Made by a program: the position numbers and the translations under genes. A model generated the notes under the pieces. The model was not told where the DNA came from. It did not search any database and saw nothing but the letters and a program-made list of their open reading frames with translations. From Amphiduros pacificus (lineage: Eukaryota; Annelida; Polychaeta; Phyllodocida; Hesionidae), in the NCBI GenBank assembly GCA_949316495.1, contig OX439004.1, forward strand, positions 3,626,501 through 3,690,500: a stretch of 64,000 nucleotides of DNA. The letters run 5' to 3'. Each line of letters starts with the position of its first letter. The first letter of the stretch is position 1. Shown piece after piece: positions 12,490 to 23,684 of this stretch.

Positions 12490-13284
12490 CGTTAGGGGGA
12501 ACAGTGTCTTCTAAAGTTCTTTTTTCCCGCCGAAAAAAGTCATTTGAACCCCCAAAAATGACATGGTGCAAGATAATTGTTTTGTATGAAAATAACTACA
12601 AAACGGATTTCAGCCATTAATGTATCCAATATTTAGGGGTGGATTTTACTTTTGATTTGAATTATAATTTGTTTAGCTAGAATGATGTTATTTAGTTTAA
12701 ATAGACAATATTTGAAAAGATGTCTTATAATTCAAGTAATTTGTGTTTTTGTAAGGAAAATGAATAAATGTAAATTTTTGACACCATTTGTTAATTTTTG
12801 ACTTGAATTTGAAGGAAGTTAGGTATCTCAAAATATAGACCATTAATCAAAATTCCTTCTATTTAAAGTCAATAGAATAATATTTAGAGTAAACCAGTTC
12901 TTGCAAAACTTCTCAATTTTGTCATAAAAAGCATGGGAAACTTGAGAAATATGATATTTTGTAAAATTCTTTTTTTGTATCACTGGGCAGTGATGAGGTG
13001 GAATGCAGCAGCTACTGGCTATTGTATTAGGCACTAAATGATGTGTCCATATGTAAATGAAAACATTGATCCTTTTTCAACAGAAATATGTTTTATATTT
13101 AGTTGGCTTTGGTGGGCTATAATGGCACACTAGTTCATGTAGTTGAAGGAGCAATGTCATAATGGTGCTTTGGTTATTTATCAATGAAGTTGTGACGTCT
13201 TCCTTATTGGTATCTTAGCAACCGTCAACAACACACTTAATACACATGTGATCCTCTGTATGAGTGTGCCTGTTCCCCCTAACG
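12490..13284. mobile_element. TTAA-flanked inverted-repeat element, about 795 bp
   Basis: The left end CGTTAGGGGGAACAGTG and the right end CTGTTCCCCCTAACG are inverted, with TTAA at 12486-12489 and 13285-13288. It sits 28 bp after the GT31 stop codon and carries an AATAAA at 12763-12768 that the gene could use for polyadenylation. No transposase frame. It shares target site and foldback style, but not end sequence, with the element at 4592-5536. Confidence 0.72.
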
Positions 13285-13288
13285 TTAA

Positions 13289-13617
13289 AAACAGGAATTA
13301 GTATTTACCCATACCACTCATAATTATTTGAGATATAATAATTGGAGTACAGTATATATAGTAGGGCTTTATAGAGCATAATGAATATGTTTTACATAGA
13401 ATAATCATTTGTATTATTGTTTTTTCATGTAAATAAATGTCTATAATGTAAATAAATGTCTATAATAAATGTCTATAATAAATGTCTATAATTTAAAATC
13501 TCAAATGACTGAAACATTGAATGTCATAATTTTAACTAATATTCTATTTAGACAAAATTGATGATCTCAGGAAAGAAATTTGAAAGAAAGGACATAGATG
13601 ACAATAAAACTGTAATT
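13289..13617. other. AT-rich spacer with short direct repeats
   Basis: The hexamer-rich stretch at 13430-13490 repeats AATAAATGTCTATAAT four times. Nothing coding is seen. Confidence 0.5.
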
Positions 13618-13960
13618 TAGTGTTGCTTGACCTCACCCCAGCCTTCGACACCATTGACCATAAAATATTGCTTTATAGACAGGATAGATATGTGATATGA
13701 AGTGTATGGCGCTAAAATGGTTCAAGTTATATCTGTCAAAGAGAAAACAATGTGTTATTATTGATTGAAAAATGTGAGAAATAAGGAATCCGATATTAAT
13801 CATGGTGTCCCCCAAGGTTCAGTGATGGAGCTAATCTTATATGGAACCTCTCACTGAAATTATAGGTAAGTATGGGCTGAGACATCATATATATGCAGAT
13901 GACACTCAGCTCTACATCAAAATGGATTCCAATCTGAAAATGCAACAAAATATCATGTAG
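13618..13960 (+). mobile_element. LINE reverse-transcriptase remnant
   Basis: Conceptual translation shows LDLTPAFDTIDHKILL, then a GVPQGSV-like block near 13800-13820, then YADDTQLYI at about 13894-13921, the catalytic FADD-type motif of non-LTR (CR1/Jockey-like) reverse transcriptase. The frame shifts between these blocks and contains stops, so it is an old, dead copy lacking both ends. Confidence 0.8.
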
Positions 13961-14693
13961 GAAAATACAAACTTCTTTCAACTGAATATTACACACATAA
14001 AAGTTCATAGTTTTGCCAATAATTGAAGCATAGATGGATGGACAGACAGATGGACTGACAAACAGACGGATAGACAGGTGAACAAACATTTTCCCCATTC
14101 CTAAAGCCCTACAACTTGATTTAACCTGCAATGAAATTGTCTTGATGTTGCAAGCAAAGTAAACAAAGTTGCATGAGACTACGAGATGCACATTTCTATC
14201 CACTGAATATTGCATATACAAATGACCACAGTTTTGTCAATAATTTGAGTAGAAGGATGATTTAACCTGGCGTGAAGTTCCCTTGACGTTGCGAGCAAGG
14301 CAAACACAGTTGCATGAGGCTACGAGATGCACATTTCTTTTCAACAGTTGTAATGTGACAATATATGGAATATTGAAAAACACGCACAGTGAAGACCTCT
14401 TGAGGCAACAAAAGTTGTGTGAGGCTACAATATGCACCTTTCTTTGAACTGAATAGTTTATATACAAAACAGTTTTGTTAATAATTGGAGTAGAAAGATG
14501 ATTTAAGTCCTCTTGACATTGTGAACAAGATAAACACAGTTACGTGAGGCTACGAGATGCACAATTCTTTCAACTGAATATCATATATATATATATATAA
14601 AACACCATACCTTCGTCAATAATTGGAGTAGGAAGGTGGTTATTCTTGCTCTGAATCTATATTGACGTTGCAAGCAAGATAAACATGATGACG
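13961..14693 (+). repeat. ~150-bp dispersed/tandem repeat, about four to five copies
   Basis: Each copy carries GATTTAACCTGCAATGAA, then TTGCAAGCAARGTAAACA, then GAGGCTACGAGATGCAC, then ACTGAATATTACATATAC, then GTCAATAATTGGAG. Copies begin near 13970, 14105, 14260, 14500 and 14630. Further copies lie at 15455-15720 and 16171-16300, on the far side of LINE insertions. Short minus-strand frames through these are shadows. Confidence 0.85.
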
Positions 14694-15440
14694 GCACAAC
14701 CCCAACAACAGCAGTCCTCCACATGAGAATGCTTGGCCTTGCCGGGACAATTGCTCACCTACAGCCAGAGCACCCTGTCTGTCAGCTTGCTAACCAAGGG
14801 AGAATCTTCAAAAAGCTGGTTCACAGGTCTCAGGAAGGTCACAGATAGGTATAAAGTGGCAGTGATTGAATACATGGGCAGCCCATGGAAACTGGACAAA
14901 TGGAAGAGACAATTCAGGGAAGCTGTTACCTCATACTGGCTAGCCACATTAACAGATGGTGCCTCCCAAAAATCCACACTGAAGTGTCTGGAGACTGGGC
15001 TCAAGAGGCTGCTGACACACCCGATATGGAAATTCCCACTACAGATCCCAGAAACCTAGCTCAGGCTGCCAACAGAGCTAAGATGCTCACAGGCTCATAC
15101 ATACTGCAGACCTCCCTTGCAAGGGCTAACCAGAACCATGTTGACACCACTTGTCAACTATGCCGATCAAGCGAGGAGGATATGTATCATTTCCTGCTGA
15201 ACTGTCCCTTCCGTAAACCTACAAGAGCACCTATAATGGAGAAGATTAAAAGAATCCTGGCCGCATTAGAAGTCTCTCTCCCAGAAGACGATACTGGTAG
15301 ATGCGTGGTTCTCCTAAACGGTTTCCCGAGCTACCCTGAAAATATGCCGGGTCAAAACAAATCGCTACTCTCTGGGTCTCTGATTGTTGTAAATATTGTA
15401 AATTGTATGTACAAAGTGTTGTTAGTGGTAGAATAGGCTC
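14694..15440 (+). mobile_element. LINE C-terminal fragment with CCHC zinc knuckle
   Basis: This GC-richer block interrupts a ~150-bp repeat unit. It encodes, in at least two frames, the C-terminal part of a non-LTR retrotransposon ORF2, including HMRMLGLAGTIAHLQ near the start and CQLCRSSEEDMYHFLLNCP around 15156-15213, a C-x2-C-x8-H-x4-C knuckle typical after the RT domain. A frame change near 15040 shows decay. Composition is clearly unlike the flanks. No poly-A or simple-repeat tail is seen at its right end. Confidence 0.8.
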
Positions 15441-15721
15441 TGCCATTAGATTCATAGTTTTTTAAATAATTGGAATTAAAAGATTTAACTTTCAATGGAG
15501 AAGTCTTGACATTGCGAGCAAGGTAAACACAGTTGCGTGAGGCTGCAAAAAACACTTCTTTCAACTGAATATTACATATACAAAATATCATAGTTTCGTT
15601 AATAATTGGAGCAGAGATGGATGGACGGACGGACAAACGGATGGACACATAGACGGACAAACATTTTCCCCATACCTTAAGCTCTGCAACTTGATTTAAC
15701 CTGCAATGAAGTTGTCTTGAT
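15441..15721 (+). repeat. Further copies of the ~150-bp repeat
   Basis: The TTAATAATTGGAGC and GAAGTTGTCTTGATG motifs of the repeat recur here. A LINE 3' end starts inside the last copy, just after GTTGTCTTGATG. Confidence 0.8.
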
Positions 15722-16172
15722 GCATGTCATTAGAAAAAGAACAACTGTTGGTCAAAAAACAGTAAAATGCCAAGGTGTCAAAATTTACAACAAGCTTCCT
15801 GGTACAGTAAAAAATTGCACTACAATAGAGGGTTTCAAGAGAAAAGCAAAGGAATTCTTTATCTCTTGCTACTAGCTGTTATATAATCACATAACAAACA
15901 TGCCACTCGTCATACTCTAATATAACTAATATGTTAACATGATATGGTTAAATCATCGTGGTTACCAGCTAGATAAGATTAATCTTTTCTGGTAACCGTT
16001 CATTTTCTATATAACTTTCTTATAAGAATTGATCTATATGTAAGTAAAATGTAAACATGTATTATATATCTTAATGTTGTAGAAAATGATAAATAAAAAC
16101 ATTCATTCATTCATTCATTCATTCATTCATTCATTCATTCATTCATTCATTCATTCATTCATTCATTCATCA
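15722..16172 (+). mobile_element. LINE 3' end with (ATTC)n tail
   Basis: The coding remnant reads KTVKCQGVKIYNKLPGTVKN followed by GFKRKAKEFFI, the characteristic last ~60 residues of CR1/Jockey-type ORF2 proteins. A short 3' UTR and about 17 ATTC/CATT units at 16102-16170 follow. TTGATG appears on both sides (15714-15719 and right after the tail), consistent with a target-site duplication in a ~150-bp repeat. It is strongly 5'-truncated. Confidence 0.82.
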
Positions 16173-16300
16173 TGTTGATGTTGTGAGCGAGGTAAACACA
16201 GTTGCGCGAGGCTACGAGATGCATATTTTTTTCAAATGAATATTACATTTTGAAAAAAGCACAATTTCGTCAATAATTGGGAGCAGAAAGATGATTTAAC
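16173..16300 (+). repeat. Last copy of the ~150-bp repeat
   Basis: Resumes at GTTGATGTTGTGAGCGAGG, exactly where the copy broken by the LINE insertion left off. Confidence 0.8.
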
Positions 16301-17615
16301 TTGGAATGATAAAAGGAATTTATGCTGTATCCCCTCCACCTTTCTTAATATTTCATTTTTTTCTTTCCAATGAGCCCCAGATCAAGCTGATCAGTGCAGC
16401 GGATGCCGTGTCTGAATTAATTAATGACTTTATCATTCCTATTCATAGTATTGATAGTTGCTCTTTTCAGGCTTACAATACTATTCACTCAAAATTACTT
16501 CAAATAAATCTGTTCATTTCTGTTTTGATTACTTCAATAATAAATATTCTGAAAAAAAAGAAAAATACATATTCCAAACCTTTTATTTTTTATGCATGTT
16601 TTAAGGTTCCATAGCACTGTTTTATCGTGCTGCCCCTATAAATCTATTTACTGCAACCACAAACTGATAAAAAAGCATCTGTCCTCATGTGAGTCAACAT
16701 TGTTGCCATGGCAGCAACTGTATGATGTCATGGAAACCATTGTGACATCATAAATTACTTCATACTTAGTGCATAAAATCAACTTTTATAAGAATGACAT
16801 GGAATTTACAACGACAAGCAAGATCTTATAACTGAACAGAATAGCACGAAAATGGGTTCAAAAATCAGGATCTATTATCAATTGTCCTTAGAGTTTATTT
16901 GGAAAGTTTTGAAGAATGACTATGTTCTGGCAACATCAGACTTCCTTTATTTGAGGCTTTATCTACTGTTGAATTTTGGTTTACAGATATGTCTAATGCC
17001 ATTTGTTACTTACAAAAATAGCTCATGACACAGAAAAGATAATTTAATGATTTTTAAAAGCATTTTAAACCACATATGTATTAAATCCAAAAAGAAACTG
17101 TTGTTGGCATGTCTTGAATTTTTCCTTTATCTCCCGAATGTGCCCCAATCAGTTATGAATCAGAGAGGCTCTGTAAACCCGCCATGACCCCTCAAAAAAT
17201 GTGTCACAATTCATGTTACATTGTAAAAACATTTAAAACAAAATATTGTTTATGATATAACATAAAATACTGTTGCATTTTTTATTGTTATTTTTGTTGA
17301 TTTTAAATCATGACATAACATTTTACAAGTCAATTTATTATTGATGGCGCATATATTGGTAGGGGTATAAATTACATTTTCTAATAGTAATTTTTTCACT
17401 CAATAACATGGTATATTTTTTCTAAGCTGCCAATATTTGCGCCAATAACTAATAATACACTGGAAAAAACATAACAATAAAACACATGGTCAAACAAAAA
17501 AACGAAATTGCCAAAAAGAAGCTATTCCATTTTGAAATTCAATTTGAAAACTCCAAACGAAATTACCAAATAACACTTTGGCCGCAAGATACACTGACCC
17601 AACTCAATCACGTTT
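16301..17615. other. Non-coding; 3' flank of the GPCR gene
   Basis: AT-rich with no supportable gene. TTTATT at 17334-17339 is a possible minus-strand polyadenylation signal (AATAAA) 280 bp past the GPCR stop. Confidence 0.45.
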
Positions 17616-19283
17616 TTAAGTCTTACATGTGAAACGGCATAGTTGTCTTGTGAACAGGCGCTTGAATGTTTTCCTAAAATTAGGATTACAAAGGCAGTAA
17701 ATGATAGGATTGATAGAGCTATTGAGATAATTAACCCAGATGGAAATGTCATATGTTCTTTGCGATATGCAGGATGGACAGTACGTCTTTACAGGCCACA
17801 TTATGGCAAAAGGCAACCATGACAACAGCAGGAAAGTCATTATTATCCCCAGGGTTTTTGCTGCCTTCATTTGCTGTTTGAGTCTAGACCGTTCCAGGCT
17901 ACTTTCCCTGCGACACCGCAGGAGACTGGCATACCGCCGCCGCCACCTTGGACTTCCGGATCCGGAAAAAGTGTCCGAATCAGAGGTACAGCCACGAGAG
18001 GGCGATTCTGAAGAGTTAAAGGTGTGAATAGTGTCTGAGTCTGAGTGTAAGTCACCTCCCACAGTGTGCAAGGTCGATAGGCTTGATTGTAGATGGGCAT
18101 CCTCCGCTACGTCGGGCAGGTTCCTCATGCTGTGAGACAGTGAAGGGGAGGTATTAGTGGCAATACTCCGCACCAAACCATACCGCTCCGGACTTGTACT
18201 AGTTCCTATACTCCGGAAGTGCTTCCCTCCCTTGAAGTATTCCAGATCGAGGTCATGACATCCCGAGACGGTCTGCACTGATTCTGACACAAACTGCTGA
18301 ACACCAATTGTGTTCACATCAGAACATGACCTCTGACCGCTGAATTCCACCATCGCTATCCCTTTATCAGCGCCATCTGGTGGCAAGGACGCTTCCACTG
18401 TATCTACGAAGAACTTAGCATTGAATGACACTCCGCCACTTTTCTCAGATGTGGTGTCGCCACAGGAGTCAAAGCTCTGGTGGTGGCGGCGTGAAGAACC
18501 CCCAGACAGACGGTCATGCATACCACTCATATGCCGCTTTAGCAGGTACATTATGGTCAGGAACAGTAAGATGGTTAAGAGCAAGGGGGTGTAAACAAAT
18601 ATGGCGGCTACCAGAAGGACACTATAGGGGGGATCCCAGGCCAGAAAACACTGCCCATCTGGAGGTCTGCCATTCTCATATCGCATTATCACAATAACTA
18701 TAAACCATCCCAGGATAGGTATAATCCATGCAGTCAGGATGAACCTGTAAGCTCGCCTCTTGGTGCGCCTGTGGATTGCCCTCATGGGCTGAGACACTGT
18801 CTGGAACCTGTCCACTGCTATCGCACACACATTGGTCAGGCTGGCTGAACAGGCAACATAATCCACAAAATTCCATACATCACAGAACGCTTGACCAAAC
18901 AGCCATATTCCATTAAACGTGACCGTGTAGAGCAACATGAGTGCCATGACAAACCCCCCTACTAGCAGGTCAGCTGAGGCCAAAGAGGCCAGATACAGAT
19001 TGCTGATGGAGCGTAGTTTTTTGTTCATCTTCACAGCCAGCACTGTGGCCAGATTGCCCATAGTTGTGAACAGGATTATGCATATCCCACAGCAGGTGAT
19101 AAGGACACGGTATTCCTGCGGTAGAGAATCCCTTTGATTTGATAAGAGATGTGGTTGGTTTGTGTTATTGGTGGTAGTATTAACATCCACATGAGCATTG
19201 TTATCTGTTCTGTCTCCTTTCTCTACTTGAAGGTATCTATTGCCACCATGGTGTAGTAGAGTGTATATTCTATAACCATCCAT
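17616..19283 (-). CDS. Aminergic-type rhodopsin-class GPCR (histamine H1 / muscarinic-like)
   Basis: A 555-residue seven-helix receptor in one coding exon. From the ATG at 19283: a ~55-residue extracellular N-terminus with NTT and NNT sequons; TM1 with GNLAT (N77); TM2 LASADLL (D105); C134 before TM3; TM3 VDYVACSASL with the amine-binding D141; DRF at 158-160 in place of DRY; C212 in loop 2; a ~225-residue, Ser-rich intracellular loop 3; TM6 SWLPFAIMW (W489); TM7 NSSINPIIY (525-529); tail CNPNFRKTFKRLF. TM3 to loop 2 (SQPMRAIHRRTKRRA, PILGW) resembles vertebrate H1, and the TM6-TM7 loop CPSC resembles both H1 and muscarinic receptors. The Asn of muscarinic TM6 (YNIM) is replaced by Ala. The open frame upstream of 19283 has no ATG, so a 5' exon could still extend it. 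Ligand unknown. Confidence 0.9.
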   Translation of the reverse strand: MDGYRIYTLLHHGGNRYLQVEKGDRTDNNAHVDVNTTTNNTNQPHLLSNQRDSLPQEYRVLITCCGICIILFTTMGNLATVLAVKMNKKLRSISNLYLASLASADLLVGGFVMALMLLYTVTFNGIWLFGQAFCDVWNFVDYVACSASLTNVCAIAVDRFQTVSQPMRAIHRRTKRRAYRFILTAWIIPILGWFIVIVIMRYENGRPPDGQCFLAWDPPYSVLLVAAIFVYTPLLLTILLFLTIMYLLKRHMSGMHDRLSGGSSRRHHQSFDSCGDTTSEKSGGVSFNAKFFVDTVEASLPPDGADKGIAMVEFSGQRSCSDVNTIGVQQFVSESVQTVSGCHDLDLEYFKGGKHFRSIGTSTSPERYGLVRSIATNTSPSLSHSMRNLPDVAEDAHLQSSLSTLHTVGGDLHSDSDTIHTFNSSESPSRGCTSDSDTFSGSGSPRWRRRYASLLRCRRESSLERSRLKQQMKAAKTLGIIMTFLLLSWLPFAIMWPVKTYCPSCISQRTYDISIWVNYLNSSINPIIYCLCNPNFRKTFKRLFTRQLCRFTCKT

Positions 19284-21114
19284 GTGTTTAATGCAGCAGA
19301 CATTCGCCTTAAAGTAACCCGTCTGTGCAGCAACATCAGCAAGACAAACTGTGCTGACAAGCAAGTCAATGATGTGATGCTAGACTCAGCTGCTGAAGCC
19401 ATGGGAGCTGGCCGTATACGGTAACATGACTGAGGTGTGGGCTGGCCTGCAGATACAGCAAGCATTGCCTAATTTGATGAGGACCCTGTTTCTTGTCTGT
19501 CTGTCCTCACCATCTACCAATCACTGTCCAGCACACCTGCTCCCCAATTGTAGCTTCTCATCTCTGAACCCTACCACTCAATTAATCATTCAGCTTATCT
19601 CTTCATCTACCAGCCTCTGTCTCTCTACTCTTCATATTCAGTTTTAAGCATTTGGGTTAAACCGTTGGGCTAAAAAATGCATATAACAAAAGAATGTATA
19701 TTAGTTGATAGAATGCATCCCACATCTCATATACATGTAGCTGAGAGATGACTTGCAACTAAGAAAAGTCATTTTGATAGAAATGGTTTAATAAAAATCT
19801 AAATGATTGTGAAACATACAGATCAAAATACCTTTTTTATCTAATTTTTAAACATTGTTAATCTGGTATCTTTTCATTGGACAGTTTTATCTATGACGAT
19901 AAAGCCCAATGATATGATGCTCCTTTTAAAGGACAGGAAACCCATTTCCTTTTACAAGCATAGCATTTGTGTGCAGTTCTTGCAATTAAGCAAATTCTTA
20001 ACTCAATTTTTTTGCCATTGAAAAGAAACTGTGGGGCAATTTTATAATTGGTAACTGACAGGCCTGACTTTAAAATGTATAGAGAGCTTTCTCAATTTAT
20101 ATATGAGGTGATTGTATTTTGTAGTCTCTCTTTAATTAATATCATATGGTAGATAGCTATAAATGAAAAACTTGAAATTGATAATTGAATGGTGATATTA
20201 TAATGAAATTTCCACTTCCACTCTGCCATTGCTGCACATTCATTTAATGAAAGGGTAATCAATAAAACAATTTTTAAAATATTCATCCCCAAATGATGTG
20301 TGAACTGATTTTGTTTTTCTTGGCGTGGTGGCTACTATTAATTAAGAAACATGTTATATTTGTAGAGAATTATTTTGTGTGTTTCAGAATTTGATTTCTG
20401 TTATGTAATTGTTATATAGTGACATAATGTTCCACGGCCCTTTTAGCAGCAATGGTCATATCAGGTCAATTTCACACCCATTTAAAGTGGGAGACTATCA
20501 CCTTGGAGTAACCCATTAGCAACCCATTATTTGAAACAATGGGTTAGTTTTCCTTTGAAGCAATGTGTGTTACTACCAATTTCTTTTTTTTTTCATTTTA
20601 GTTTTTACATTTAAGAGAGGAAAATATCATTTCATTGTGAATGGGTTTTGGGGAATCTAATGGTTAAATTTGGATATGTTTAACTGAATAGGATATGCTA
20701 TATAAGCCATTAAAGTTTTAATAACTACAAAGGTCACATAAAAATTCATTATAGATACAGAAGGGTGAACTTTTCAGAGAATGATTAGCATATTCTAAAA
20801 AAATGCCTAAATTATTTATCAGTATTTTCTGAACCCAACATATCATTATGTAAAATACGAATTTTTATTTATAAAACCAGAATATTTTGGGTGAAAATAA
20901 TACACCAATGTGTAATCACCTTGCTAGGCAAATATTATGTAAATGGAATGGACGTTCATATTGGCAGGTTTAAAAATAATAACAGAAGAAAGATTTTTTC
21001 AAAATAAAAAAAATGATACATTGTATAGGCTTGTCAATGAATAAACTATATAGTTTAATGTGAATGTTAGTTGACAGAGTGAGATAACGTTTCAAGGGAA
21101 TCAATACGTTCATA
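19284..21114. other. Upstream region of the GPCR; non-coding
   Basis: 19284-19470 stays open on the minus strand in the GPCR frame or near it and could be 5' UTR. Beyond that it is AT-rich with nothing I can identify. Confidence 0.45.
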
Positions 21115-21124
21115 TTGAGATCTT

Positions 21125-21371
21125 TAATTGGGCCTATGATGCAGCCTATGATGCAGCCTATGATGCAGCCTATGATGCATCCTATGATGCAGTCTATGAT
21201 GCAGCCTATGATGCAGTCTATGATGCAGTCTATGATGCAGCCTATGATGCAGCCTATGATGCAGTCTATGATGCAGTCTATGGTGCAGCCTATGATGCAG
21301 TCTATGATGCAGCCTATGATGCAGCCTATGATGCAGCCTATGATGCAGCCTATGATGCAGCCTATGATGCA
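21125..21371 (+). repeat. 12-bp minisatellite, about 20 copies
   Basis: Units of CCTATGATGCAG or TCTATGATGCAG. Both strands are open (MMQP on plus, CIIG on minus) because the unit has no stop and is a multiple of three. No other coding evidence. Confidence 0.95.
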
Positions 21372-21488
21372 GAAATCCCTGACACAGACGTTTCTAAAAT
21401 GTTGTATAATTGTCTGCAATTGAAGTATAGAAATAGTGCGATATGTCCAGATCTAAATATTGTCTGTGGTAAGTTAAAATTGTTAATC

Positions 21489-21652
21489 TTAAGGCAAGAA
21501 CATATGAGTGCAGTCTTCAGGGAGACAGATCTCTCAAGTTGGTTCTGGTGGAAGGATCTCAAGAGTCCAAAGGACGAATGAGATCCTTCCACCAGAACCA
21601 ACGAGAGAGATCTGTCTCCCTGAACACTGCACGAACTCATGTTCTTGCCTTT
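21489..21652. repeat. Long inverted repeat (hairpin), ~72-bp arms and 19-nt loop
   Basis: The left arm 21489-21560 (AAGGCAAGAACATATGAGTG ... GTGGAAGGATCTC) is complementary to the right arm 21580-21652 (GAGATCCTTCCACCAG ... CATGTTCTTGCCTTTA), with a few mismatches. The loop is 21561-21579. It could be a foldback element or a transcribed hairpin; nothing decides this. Confidence 0.88.
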
Positions 21653-23489
21653 ATCTCATACTTATCCACTGCAGATAGATGGGGTTTGCAATCAACTTTA
21701 TCCTCAAAGCAAAGCAGTGAAAACATGGTAATAAGTACAGAACTATGTTGTGTGTGGCTCATTTAAGTTCTCAGCTCATTTACATAATGTAATCAATTTT
21801 ATATTACTACATGCAGTGAACTATGCCACCTATAAAGCACTATATGAAATGGGTGTAATTCTGTTTCAACTGCATGAACAGTCATCAGTTTCGAGATTCC
21901 CACAAAAGGTTGCAGTCTCTGTCAACAGGGGTCCCACCTGTCTGTGTTTCAAGGTCCCCATGACCCAAATCTGAAATGTCGTCTGCTCCAGGTCAAAACA
22001 AACCTGGACAGTCATCATGTTCATTTCAGAGAAATCAACACATGATTGTTGAAGAACTGGCCTAAGACATGATTACATTTATTTTATAATTGACAAATAT
22101 TATGACATTTGTGCACAAACATATTTAATTAAGCATTTTATTCATTTCAAAAGTATGTAAATATGAAAAGAATCTTTAAAAAAAGATAAAAGGAAAGTAG
22201 TTCGGCAGAGGGGTGATCTGTGAAAGTAGTTCGGCAGAGGGGTGATCTGCAAAAAATATCTCATAGGTGCAGAACACACTCTTGAGGCACCAAGTATGAG
22301 ATAAAGTTAAATAACGTCATATTCTTCAAGTATGGCGTCATAAGACACAATGGATTGTCGGTAAAGCACATTGCACCTTTGATCTTTTGATGGCGTCATA
22401 ACTCCATTCATTATACTCCAAGCTATCACCATCTTCCCATTTGTATTAACTTAAATGAATAGTAGTTCAAATAACATTGATGAATATTTTGCCATGACTT
22501 TAATGGACATATCAAGTGAACCAGTGTCCAAAATGTCCAACTGTTTGACTTTATTATAGCGTCAAAGAAACCCTCCAAGAAGGTGGAGTTCTTTTTCAGT
22601 GGCAATGTTAGACTGGTCCTGCTTCTTGCATGATTTATCATGTATGCCAAACATGATAAAAATAAACAAATTTGGCGATAATCTTTTATCTTTCACATTT
22701 ATAATTTCTGTATGGATATTAAAAATAGTCAATTTAATTTGTTGCCATGGCCACCAAACAAATAGATTTAGCTGAAAATGCATAAAATGATATTTTAAGA
22801 AAATCCAATATTTGAACCAAAATTAGATAAAATCAGTATTGCCGGAGTAAATGTATGGACAGAAAATCATTTTACCAGTTCCAATGCAACATCATAGACC
22901 TGGCTGCCATGGTAACCATATTTGGCCATCTTTGAGTGGCCGGCTTTGGATAAACTAATTCCAAATTTGAAAAATAAAGAAAATATGAAAAAGTAAAAAA
23001 TGTATTTCAGCCAGTTTCCTCCCAAGTGCAGCAGTCTTGTATTTTCAAAAGCCCTGGTGGCAGACTAATATGTTTGCACTGATTCCGATCTTTACATTTA
23101 CAAACACTTTGTCCCCTATAACTTGACCATCCACTGCCACTCCAATAAATGACATGGCACTGAGAGAAATGTTTGATCTTGAGCTGCACATGACTAAGAA
23201 TTTACATTCTGAAGTACGCCCTTGCTGTCCCTAACGATGCGGAGGCCAAATAGGCCACTCCCAGTTGTACACTGGCAATAACACGCGTCATAGCTGCGTT
23301 ATTTACTTCATCCCAGCAATACCTGTTTACTTTCTGGAGTACGCAATTTATTTAGAATAAACTATATGGACATTCTTTAAAATATTACATTAAATCACTT
23401 TATTGACTATTTTTCAACATTTCTTATAGATAAATGTAACATCACTTATGAACTTATGACACCCCGTTCAGTGCAACTGACAATTTCCT
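21653..23489. other. Gene-free stretch
   Basis: One small tandem duplication is visible: GAAAGTAGTTCGGCAGAGG occurs at about 22194 and again at about 22223. Otherwise no gene or repeat is recognised. Confidence 0.5.
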
Positions 23490-23684
23490 ACATGAGCTGA
23501 GGCCTGTGCCTTAAGGGTTAACCCGTTGTCCTTGTAAATCTGTGGCCGGGTGGGTTGTCAAGTCAAGGACCTGCGACATGACAACTCAGTGAGGCAGCAC
23601 TACATCTGCTACAAGTAGGTCTCATCACGAAATGACTGAAATAATGTTGAAAGTGATGTTAAACCCGAAACAAACAAACAAACA
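23490..23684 (+). mobile_element. SINE copy, 5'-truncated
   Basis: The body (GAGCTGAGGCCTGTGCC ... GTCATTTCGTGATGAGACC in inverse) matches the SINE at 33457-33765. It ends in an (AAAC)n tail at 23664-23684. The tRNA-like head is missing. Confidence 0.82.

Noticed and set aside
13618-16172. LTR retroelement
   Set aside because: No long terminal repeats, protease or integrase motifs; the RT style, zinc knuckle and (ATTC)n tail are those of LINEs.
19283-19465. Longer GPCR N-terminus using the upstream open frame
   Set aside because: The upstream frame has no ATG; the first one is at 19283. A spliced 5' exon remains possible but unsupported.
21115-21423. MMQP-repeat protein
   Set aside because: 12-bp array open on both strands; no supporting flanking coding sequence.
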